DNA of 21,259 nucleotides. It comes from an uncultured Muribaculaceae bacterium (GTDB lineage Bacteria; Bacteroidota; Bacteroidia; Bacteroidales; Muribaculaceae). Positions 8,797 through 14,681 of the stretch are shown in pieces. The notes under the pieces were generated by a model that saw only the letters and a list, made by a program, of their open reading frames with translations, had not been told where the DNA came from and ran no database searches. Both the position numbers and the translations under genes were made by a program. Position 1 is the stretch's first letter. Each line of letters starts with the position of its first letter. The stretch covers positions 1-21,259 of the forward strand of contig CAJTQH010000040.1 in assembly GCA_910578305.1 (NCBI GenBank). Reading direction: 5' to 3'.

Positions 8797-8835
8797 AGTT
8801 TGGTTCATTTATATGGATATATCTAAAACCAAACT
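8797..8835 (+). terminator. Possible terminator hairpin after the kinase operon
   Basis: A perfect 9-bp inverted repeat, AGTTTGGTT at 8797-8805 and AACCAAACT at 8827-8835, with a 21-base loop, followed by a T-rich stretch (ATACTTATTTTA). It lies about 100 bases after the kinase stop and just before the next promoter, a sensible place to end the operon transcript. The stem is A+T-rich and the loop long, so a binding site is also possible. Confidence 0.35.
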
Positions 8836-8855
8836 ATACTTATTTTACGTTAGCT

Positions 8856-8887
8856 ATTGACATTAGCCGTAAAAAGTTGTAATTTTG
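8856..8887 (+). promoter_or_regulatory. Bacteroidota-type housekeeping promoter
   Basis: TAATTTTG at 8880-8887 matches the -7 consensus TAnnTTTG perfectly. ATTG at 8856-8859, 20 bases upstream, fits the -33 element (TTTG). Transcription is expected to begin near 8894, immediately before the hairpin and stems of the RNA candidate. This is the best-looking promoter in the window. Confidence 0.7.
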
Positions 8888-8893
8888 TGACAG

Positions 8894-9142
8894 ACTAGGA
8901 GAAATCCTATCATTACATTTTGATTAAAAAGAGGCGTTATGTCTTCTCCTTGCGTGTGAAAAGCGTCGGAAACTATTCACAACATAGACAAGAGTCGGCT
9001 TAACCGTCTCCACGCATATGCGTGGGGCTGTTAATTCCCACATCTGTCTATAAAGGTTCTCCGACCACCTTCACACTAAGACGTGGCATTACAGTTCCAC
9101 GCTTCGTGTTTCATTTAACCGCTCTTTTGGAACTTGGAGAGC
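8894..9142 (+). ncRNA. Candidate structured RNA (small RNA or long 5' leader)
   Basis: The 459 bases between the kinase stop and the lipoprotein start have no convincing coding frame, but after the promoter they hold a nested set of stems. A GAAA-tetraloop hairpin (8896-8909) comes first. A closing stem pairs GTCTT (8941-8945) with AAGAC (9078-9082) and GTGTGAA (8954-8960) with TTCACAC (9070-9076); after a 4x4 internal loop GTCGGA (8965-8970) pairs with TCCGAC (9060-9065). Inside, ATAGACA (8984-8990) pairs with TGTCTAT (9045-9051), and CTCCACGC (9008-9015) with GCGTGGGG (9020-9027) around an ATAT loop. Further hairpins follow at 9082-9101 and 9121-9142. I cannot assign a family. A long closing stem with an internal bubble and a tip hairpin would suit a 6S-like RNA or another Bacteroidales-specific RNA; a regulatory leader of the lipoprotein gene is the main alternative. 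Confidence 0.5.
9010..9025. repeat. Perfect 16-bp palindrome
   Basis: CCACGCATATGCGTGG is its own reverse complement. In RNA it forms a 6-bp stem with an ATAT loop, extended to 8 bp by CT/GG on the outside. It is the tip of the structured RNA candidate; as DNA it could also be a dimeric operator. Confidence 0.6.
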
Positions 9143-9150
9143 TTATAATA
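9121..9150 (+). terminator. Possible terminator or attenuator before the lipoprotein gene
   Basis: GCTCT (9121-9125) pairs with AGAGC (9138-9142), with two G-T pairs extending the stem, followed by TTATAATA. It lies directly before the start codon at 9154, so it could end the upstream RNA or attenuate expression of the genes behind it. The stem is short and the T tract imperfect. Confidence 0.3.
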
Positions 9151-9153
9151 CCT

Positions 9154-9564
9154 ATGAAGCAACTGTATATAATGTTGTTAATCCTGCTTTCGTTCGGGTT
9201 TACAGACTGTTCAAATGACATCCCCCCCGAAAAGGAGAAACCCAAGGATGAACAATCGATGTTCTTCCCATTCAAACTTTATCCAACTGAGAATATGTGG
9301 ACTTTTATCAAATTAGATACCCGCAGCGGCAAAATGTGGCAAGTTCAATTTAGTGTCAAAGATGATGATTACCGATTTGAAATACCCCTAAATACAACTG
9401 CATTGGCAACAGATTTGACAAATGGAAGATTTGAACTTTATTCCACGAATAACATATTTAATTTTATTCTCCTCGATAAAATAGACGGCGCAACATGGCA
9501 AGTTCAATGGTCAACTAAGCCTGAAAACCAGGCAATCATACCGATTAAACGCCCTAAATTCTAA
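9154..9564 (+). CDS. Small putative lipoprotein with a tandem WQVQ repeat
   Basis: I do not recognise a named family. The 136-residue product starts with a short Lys-containing n-region, a hydrophobic core (LYIMLLILLSFGF) and Cys19 followed by polar residues, which reads as a lipoprotein signal with a weak lipobox; surface or periplasmic anchoring is likely. The mature part is two copies of a unit of about 42 residues: the first has KLYPTENMWTFIKLD and MWQVQFS, the second has ELYSTNNIFNFILLD and TWQVQWS. The unit looks like a beta-rich module. ATG 9154 is chosen because it puts the signal peptide at the N-terminus; the frame is open further up to a GTG at 9022, but that stretch lies inside the structured RNA. 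The gene heads a close group with the next two and has much lower G+C than the flanking genes. Confidence 0.72.
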   Translation: MKQLYIMLLILLSFGFTDCSNDIPPEKEKPKDEQSMFFPFKLYPTENMWTFIKLDTRSGKMWQVQFSVKDDDYRFEIPLNTTALATDLTNGRFELYSTNNIFNFILLDKIDGATWQVQWSTKPENQAIIPIKRPKF

Positions 9565-9588
9565 TTATAACTATAACTTTTCAATCCG

Positions 9589-10170
9589 ATGAACAGAATT
9601 ATTTTTCTTGTCACCTTACTACTTTGTCACATTGCATCTATTGCACAAAATTCTAATGAACATCTCAAATTCAAAGGCGTTCCGATTGACGGCACTTTAA
9701 GAGAGTATGTTTCCAAAATGGAATCTGCCGGATTCTCATATATTGACACACATGACGATGGCACAGCGATCCTGCAAGGAGATTTCGCAGGGTTCAAAGG
9801 ATGTCTGATTAGTGTTTCGACTATGACCAATTCAGATATAGTTAATACAATCAGCGTTATCTTCCCCAAAAAAGATGATTGGTATTCTTTGGAAGAGAAC
9901 TACCTGCACCTAAAAAAAATGTTGACAGAGAAATACGGAGATCCCGCAGAATGCGTGGAGGAGTTTCAAGATTATGCAACCGACAATCTTCAAAAACTAC
10001 AATGCTTGAAACTAGACAAATGCATCTATGTAACAATTTTTGCAACGCCCAAAGGAGATATTAAACTATCATTGGGACACCAACGATTAAAATCCTGTTT
10101 TGTTAAGCTTCAATATTGGGATAGGATAAACACGGATACCATCAATGCAAAAGCCATGGACGACTTATAA
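9589..10170 (+). CDS. Secreted protein of unknown function
   Basis: A 193-residue product with a clear signal peptide (MNRIIFLVTLLLCHIASIAQ, cleavage probably after Ala-Gln at 19-20). The mature protein begins with a segment (HLKFKGVPIDGTL) and goes on through QGDFAGFKGCLI, VIFPKKDDWYSLEENY and LKKMLTEKYGDPAECVEEF. To me it resembles secreted Bacteroidales proteins of similar length annotated only as hypothetical, but I cannot name a domain or function. Four cysteines follow the signal peptide. It starts 24 bases after the lipoprotein gene and ends 12 bases before the small membrane protein, so the three are probably co-transcribed. A+T-rich like its neighbours in the islet. Confidence 0.8.
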   Translation: MNRIIFLVTLLLCHIASIAQNSNEHLKFKGVPIDGTLREYVSKMESAGFSYIDTHDDGTAILQGDFAGFKGCLISVSTMTNSDIVNTISVIFPKKDDWYSLEENYLHLKKMLTEKYGDPAECVEEFQDYATDNLQKLQCLKLDKCIYVTIFATPKGDIKLSLGHQRLKSCFVKLQYWDRINTDTINAKAMDDL

Positions 10171-10182
10171 TCCTATTTCTCA

Positions 10183-10308
10183 ATGGCGACAATATTCTGT
10201 ATTGCTCTCATATTAGTCTTAATGATAGCCATATTCTTTGCCATCAACGAATGGCGGAAGAATATGGCATTACTGCGGACAGAAACAGACACAAATAGGA
10301 ATCTCTAA
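10183..10308 (+). CDS. Possible 41-residue single-span membrane protein
   Basis: An ATG 12 bases after the previous stop opens a short frame: about 18 hydrophobic residues (IFCIALILVLMIAIFFAI), then a polar, positively charged tail (NEWRKN and onward) ending NRNL and TAA. The clean helix plus charged tail and the operon-like spacing support a real small protein, probably in the inner membrane. Without homologues or expression data it remains tentative. Confidence 0.45.
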   Translation: MATIFCIALILVLMIAIFFAINEWRKNMALLRTETDTNRNL

Positions 10309-10309
10309 A

Positions 10310-10334
10310 GTTTAAACTTACTCCTCCTTTAAAC
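10310..10334. terminator. Weak inverted repeat between convergent genes
   Basis: GTTTAAA (10310-10316) and TTTAAAC (10328-10334) form a 7-bp A+T-rich stem with an 11-base loop, just after the small membrane protein. The rest of 10309-10455, between this gene and the acyl-CoA synthetase on the other strand, shows nothing else that I recognise. The stem is too weak for a confident terminator call. Confidence 0.25.
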
Positions 10335-10455
10335 CATGTCTTATGGCATTAAAAATAACACCGATCATTCACGGTCGCAGTTTTTCGGAGTAAATTGAAT
10401 CTTGAAATATATCCGTTTCCTTCGTATAACAGATCTATGTCGTAATTCTATTGCA

Positions 10456-12117
10456 TTACTGATACAGATAACGCTTTATCGACCGCTTCGGTGTCTTCTC
10501 AAACTCATTAGCCCGCAGCTGAATCTCATCTATGCGCTCGTATGGAGCAGTAATTCTGTTGAGCTGTTCGCGCACCTTCTCCATTATCTGAGGCATCATC
10601 TCTATGCGCAGACGCGCCTTGTCCATGGCCTCATAGTCGGGATACACCAGAGCCACAAGTTTTTTGCCACGCTCCACTACCAGGCTCTCGGCCACATAAG
10701 GCATATTGTTGAGCTTTGCCTCTATCTCTTCCGGATAGATATTCTGACCATTGGCCGTAAGGATCATGGTCTTGTAACGCCCTTTTATAAATATGGTGCC
10801 GGCATTGCTTATCGTACCCATATCACCGGTGTGCAACCATCCGTCTTTATCAAGCACGGCTTCAGTAGCCTCAGGATTTTTGTAATATCCTTTCATCACG
10901 TTCTCTCCCTTGACACATATCTCCCCGGGGATGCACACCTCGTTATCACTCAACACCTTGGAATACATCAACCCCTTAAGAGTGCGTCCTGAAGAGCCCG
11001 GGATGAACTCTCGCCAAGGCGTGAAACTGATGAGTGGACCGCACTCCGTCATGCCGTAGCCCACCGAAAACGGAAATTTGATACGATAGAGAAATTCCTC
11101 TACCTCCCGATTGAGCGGCGCACCACCCACTATCACCTGCTCGAACTCACCGCCGAACGCCTCCACAAGTTTATTCCTGATCTTGGCATAGATACGCTTG
11201 TTTACAATAGGCAAAGCCATAAGGCGTCTCATCGACGGCTTGCTTATGATCGGAAGCAACTGCTTACGGTAGATTTTCTCAAGTATCAGCGGCACACAAA
11301 GTATAAGCGTAGGCTTTACCTCACCCATCGCCTTGACAAGCAGTTTTGGTGTAGGCAGTTTGCCAAGCAGTGTCACATGTGTACCGACACACAGCGGCGC
11401 CAGCATGTCAAACGCACAACCATAAGCGTGAGCCAGCGGTAAAAACGACAGACATCGTGAACCTTTATAGTGAAGCCTGGAATGTTTTCCGAACAGCACA
11501 TTGCCACACAGATTGTTTAGCGTAAGCATCACCCCTTTGCTGAATCCGGTGGTACCCGATGTATAGTTGATTTCAGCCACAGAATCGGGCGAATACATCC
11601 GATACTTCACATTACCTTTTCCGAAACCATTCGGATAACGCTTATTGAACGCCTTTGCCGTGGCATCAAGCACCTTACGCGCCCTATCGCCCGATGTGTG
11701 AGAGCCAAGCACCTCATTGCGGTCAAGCGACATAGCCACTTTTATTGCCGGCAGACTGTCAAAGTCAAGAGTCTCCCACACACTGTCGGAAACAAAAAGC
11801 ATCACAGCATCGCTATGATTGATGATGTGCTGCGCATCGCGTGGATTAAACTCCTGTAATATAGGCACTATCACAGCACCATAAGTCAGTGTGGCCATAT
11901 ACGACACCACCCATGAGATCGTGTTTTTACCCATCAGAGCTATCTTGTCGCCTGGCTTCACGCCATTCAGTTCAAAAAACAGGTGTGTACGTGCTATGCG
12001 ACGTGCCATATCGCCATAGGTTAGAGTGGCACCTGACGTATATTCGGTCAGAGCCGGAAGAGCCCAATTGTTGCGGAAACTCTCGGCACATATATTAAGC
12101 AGATCCTCTGTCAGCAT
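10456..12117 (-). CDS. AMP-binding long-chain acyl-CoA synthetase-like enzyme
   Basis: A 553-residue member of the adenylate-forming (ANL) superfamily, of the length and motif set of long-chain fatty acid-CoA ligases. The phosphate-binding loop YTSGTTGFSKG is at about 184-194, followed by LPLAHAYG, the A5-like GYGMTECGP, GWLHTGDMG (A7) and KGRYKTMI with IYPEEIE (A8). The expected reaction activates a carboxylate, probably a fatty acid, with ATP to acyl-AMP and then the CoA thioester for lipid synthesis or recycling; the chain length cannot be read from the sequence. The C-terminal motif is KTPKRSIKRYLY, in which the position of the usual A10 lysine appears to be Ser546, with Lys544 and Lys548 nearby. 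It is a single gene, divergent from mtaB, with its own good promoter. There is no signal peptide or clear membrane span. Confidence 0.9.
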   Translation of the reverse strand: MLTEDLLNICAESFRNNWALPALTEYTSGATLTYGDMARRIARTHLFFELNGVKPGDKIALMGKNTISWVVSYMATLTYGAVIVPILQEFNPRDAQHIINHSDAVMLFVSDSVWETLDFDSLPAIKVAMSLDRNEVLGSHTSGDRARKVLDATAKAFNKRYPNGFGKGNVKYRMYSPDSVAEINYTSGTTGFSKGVMLTLNNLCGNVLFGKHSRLHYKGSRCLSFLPLAHAYGCAFDMLAPLCVGTHVTLLGKLPTPKLLVKAMGEVKPTLILCVPLILEKIYRKQLLPIISKPSMRRLMALPIVNKRIYAKIRNKLVEAFGGEFEQVIVGGAPLNREVEEFLYRIKFPFSVGYGMTECGPLISFTPWREFIPGSSGRTLKGLMYSKVLSDNEVCIPGEICVKGENVMKGYYKNPEATEAVLDKDGWLHTGDMGTISNAGTIFIKGRYKTMILTANGQNIYPEEIEAKLNNMPYVAESLVVERGKKLVALVYPDYEAMDKARLRIEMMPQIMEKVREQLNRITAPYERIDEIQLRANEFEKTPKRSIKRYLYQ

Positions 12118-12229
12118 GATTATATTTTATAACTTATTATGATTATGAACGTTAAAACTACGCTCCTGTCTGAATATATATACAACAGACCGACTGTTAT
12201 AGTTGTTCTGCCCCATACATATACATGGA

Positions 12230-12260
12230 CAAAGATATAATATTTCAGTTGATGACGCAA
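12230..12260 (-). promoter_or_regulatory. Promoter of the acyl-CoA synthetase gene
   Basis: Read on the minus strand, TATCTTTG (plus positions 12237-12230) matches the -7 consensus TAnnTTTG perfectly, and a TTG (12260-12258) lies 20 bases upstream at the -33 position. The expected transcript start near 12223 would leave a leader of about 105 bases. Confidence 0.6.
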
Positions 12261-12289
12261 TTCCGGGTATCAAGCCGAATAATTTTAGC

Positions 12290-12297
12290 TAACTTTG
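12290..12297 (+). promoter_or_regulatory. Probable -7 element for mtaB
   Basis: TAACTTTG matches TAnnTTTG and lies 42 bases before the mtaB start codon, followed by an A-rich leader, as is usual for Bacteroidota genes that lack a Shine-Dalgarno sequence. No good -33 element is seen at the expected spacing, so strength may depend on an activator or be modest. Confidence 0.5.
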
Positions 12298-12339
12298 CGA
12301 TAGTAAAAAAACAAAAACAAGTCATACGACTACAAAATA

Positions 12340-13656
12340 ATGACAGACAACAATACCTTTGGCAGCCATAAAGTGATGTTTCACACATTTGGATGCAAAC
12401 TCAATTTCGCCGAAACAGCCTCAGTGGCCGACATGCTTGCCGACAAGGGTATTATCAGAGCCCAGCAGGGTGATGTACCCGATATCATAGTGGTGAACAC
12501 ATGCTCTGTTACCGAGCTGGCCGACAAAAAATGCCGCCAGACCATACGCACATTCCACCGTCGCTATCCACAGGCTGCGATTGTGGTCACCGGATGCTAT
12601 GCCCAACTCAAGAGCGATGAAGTAGCAGCCCTGCCGGGTGTGGCCATCGTAGCCGGCAACGACAAAAAACTCATGCTCATGGAATATATCGGCAAGTGGC
12701 TGTCCTCGCACAAGCCGCTCAAGGAGGTCACTCCGGCCAAAGACATACGTGAGTTTTCTCCTTCATGTGCATGCGGCGACCGCACTCGTTATTTTCTGAA
12801 AGTGCAGGACGGCTGTGACTACTTCTGCTCATATTGCACCATACCGTTCGCTCGTGGCCGCAGTCGGTCAGGCTCGATAGAGGACATTGTCCGTCAGGCT
12901 CGCAAAGTTGCAGCCGAAGGAGGAAAAGAAATTGTGATAACCGGCGTAAACATCGGTGATTTCGGACATGGTCGAGAGGATAGCTTTTTTGATCTGATGC
13001 AGGCTCTTGACGATGTCGATGGCATCGAACGTTACCGGATATCATCTATCGAACCGAATCTGCTCACTGATGAGATGATCGAATGGGTAGCCGGATCAAA
13101 ACGTTTCATGCCACATTTTCACATACCGCTGCAATGTGGTTCAGATGCGGTATTGAAACTCATGCGCCGTCGCTACGACACCGATCTGTTCAGACATCGC
13201 GTGGAGACCATACGACATTTCATTCCACATGCCTTTATAGGAGTGGATCTGATAGTCGGTGCACGCGGCGAAACCGACGAAGAGTTTGAAACCTCACGCC
13301 GATTTGTAGAGTCGCTGCCGATATCAAGACTACATGTATTTCCATATTCCGAACGCCCGGGCACACGCGCGCTTGTCGATATTGACCATGTAGTGTCACA
13401 GGAAGAGAAGCATCGGCGGTCGCACACCATGATTGAAATTTCCGAGCGCATGCTCTCCGATTTCAGCCGCTCGTTTGAAAACTCCATACGCCCGGTTCTT
13501 GTGGAACATACGGTACATGGCGACGACATGTATGGTTTTACCGACAACTATATTAAAGTACGTATTCCGGCTATGTCTGCCATAGCCAACACCGTGGTAC
13601 CTGTAAAGCTCACAGACTTCGACGGTGAAGAGATGAAAGGAGAAGTAGTGTCATGA
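12340..13656 (+). CDS. mtaB: tRNA N6-threonylcarbamoyladenosine methylthiotransferase
   Basis: A radical SAM methylthiotransferase of 438 residues that converts t6A at position 37 of ANN-decoding tRNAs to ms2t6A. The N-terminal UPF0004 domain has the three cysteines of the auxiliary iron-sulfur cluster: Cys19 (TFGCKLN), Cys55 (NTCSV) and Cys86 (TGCYAQ). The radical SAM cluster motif CDYFCSYC gives Cys159, Cys163 and Cys166. The C-terminal 60 residues look like a TRAM RNA-binding domain. The GCKLN form of the first motif, with a single Phe-Gly before it, favours MtaB over MiaB or RimO. The gene is divergent from the acyl-CoA synthetase gene and overlaps the following glycosyltransferase by four bases (ATGA), so the two are probably translated together, though no functional link is obvious. 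Confidence 0.93.
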   Translation: MTDNNTFGSHKVMFHTFGCKLNFAETASVADMLADKGIIRAQQGDVPDIIVVNTCSVTELADKKCRQTIRTFHRRYPQAAIVVTGCYAQLKSDEVAALPGVAIVAGNDKKLMLMEYIGKWLSSHKPLKEVTPAKDIREFSPSCACGDRTRYFLKVQDGCDYFCSYCTIPFARGRSRSGSIEDIVRQARKVAAEGGKEIVITGVNIGDFGHGREDSFFDLMQALDDVDGIERYRISSIEPNLLTDEMIEWVAGSKRFMPHFHIPLQCGSDAVLKLMRRRYDTDLFRHRVETIRHFIPHAFIGVDLIVGARGETDEEFETSRRFVESLPISRLHVFPYSERPGTRALVDIDHVVSQEEKHRRSHTMIEISERMLSDFSRSFENSIRPVLVEHTVHGDDMYGFTDNYIKVRIPAMSAIANTVVPVKLTDFDGEEMKGEVVS

Positions 13657-14681
13657 CATCCCCCGTACGCCCATCTGTGGCTGTAATAATACTCAACTGG
13701 AACGGAGAGAAACTTTTGCGAGAGTTCCTGCCGTCAGTAGTCCGTCACACAGCGCCTGAGCTTGGCCGGGTCATTGTGGCCGACAACGGCAGTACCGATG
13801 GGTCTATCGATCTGCTGAAAACTGAGTTTCCCACGGTCGAATTACTTCAGTTTGACCGAAACTACGGATTTGCCGAAGGCTATAACCGTGCCATAGCACA
13901 TTATGCCGACGATTACACATACACCGTACTGCTCAATTCCGATGTGGCCGTTGACTCCGACTGGCTGCGGCCGTTGGTCAATCACATGACATCCAACTAT
14001 CACACCGGTGCGTGTCAGCCCAAAATACTTTCATACCGCCGTCCGGAATACTTTGAATATGCCGGTGCCTGCGGCGGATTCATCGACCGCAACGGATATC
14101 CATACTGCCGAGGTCGTATTCTCGCATCTCTTGAGCGCGACACAGGCCAGTACGATGAAGAAGCCGAAGTGTTCTGGGCCACTGGGGCAGCTCTGATGGT
14201 ACGCAACGATGTGTATCTGAAATGCGGAGGCCTCGATCCCGATTTTTTCGCCCACATGGAAGAGATCGACCTATGCTGGCGCATACAGCTGGCAGGCTAC
14301 TACATCTATGCGGTGCCCGAATCACACGTCTATCATCTTGGCGGCGGCAGTCTTGACATGAAAAATCCGAAGAAGACATATCTCAACTTCCGCAACAATC
14401 TTCTGATGCTGCATAAGAATCTTCCCGACAGCACACGCCGATCCACACTGCTGCGCCGACGTCTGCTCGATACAATAGCGTGGGCCAAATATGCCCTTAC
14501 ATTTGACTGGGCCAACGCACGAGCCATTTGGCGCGCTCACCGCGACTTCGCCCGTATGCGCCATTCTTATCGTACCCATCCGGCCGACGACCTGTTGCAC
14601 ACCCGGCCACGACGACCCAATATCCTCGTCAGCTACTATCTGCGGGGAATCAAGACATACAGCAGGCTTAAAAACTACTGA
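13653..14681 (+). CDS. Family 2 glycosyltransferase
   Basis: A 342-residue GT-A fold enzyme. It starts with the strand VAVIILNWNG, has DNGSTDGS at 44-51 (sugar nucleotide binding), NYGFAEGYNRA, and the metal-site region LLNSD (Asn95-Ser-Asp97, where a DxD-like motif is expected). Later come FWATGAALMVRNDVY and the acceptor/catalytic segment FFAHMEEIDLCWR. This pattern is that of the rhamnosyltransferase-like (WbbL) subgroup of GT2, which adds sugars to cell-surface glycans; donor and acceptor cannot be read. There is no convincing membrane span, so it is probably cytoplasmic or loosely bound to the membrane by its basic C-terminal half. The start overlaps the mtaB stop (ATGA). Its stop overlaps the uvrA stop tail to tail by 7 bases. 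Confidence 0.92.
   Translation: MTSPVRPSVAVIILNWNGEKLLREFLPSVVRHTAPELGRVIVADNGSTDGSIDLLKTEFPTVELLQFDRNYGFAEGYNRAIAHYADDYTYTVLLNSDVAVDSDWLRPLVNHMTSNYHTGACQPKILSYRRPEYFEYAGACGGFIDRNGYPYCRGRILASLERDTGQYDEEAEVFWATGAALMVRNDVYLKCGGLDPDFFAHMEEIDLCWRIQLAGYYIYAVPESHVYHLGGGSLDMKNPKKTYLNFRNNLLMLHKNLPDSTRRSTLLRRRLLDTIAWAKYALTFDWANARAIWRAHRDFARMRHSYRTHPADDLLHTRPRRPNILVSYYLRGIKTYSRLKNY

Noticed and set aside
9006..9033. Sequence resembling a type I-E CRISPR repeat (GTCTCCACGC, short loop, GCGTGGGG)
   Set aside because: Only one copy is present, no second copy at a spacer distance and no cas gene, and the stem fits better as the tip of the structured RNA.
8894..9142. Known riboswitch, tmRNA, RNase P or SRP RNA
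   Set aside because: None of the hallmark conserved sequences of these families that I can recall (such as TPP, cobalamin, RNase P or SRP tetraloop motifs) is visible.
9022..9153. N-terminal extension of the lipoprotein from GTG 9022
   Set aside because: It would bury the signal peptide 44 residues inside the protein and overlaps the structured RNA stems; ATG 9154 gives a normal signal.
8700..10455. Mobile element at the A+T-rich islet
   Set aside because: No transposase, integrase, tRNA target or terminal repeats were found.
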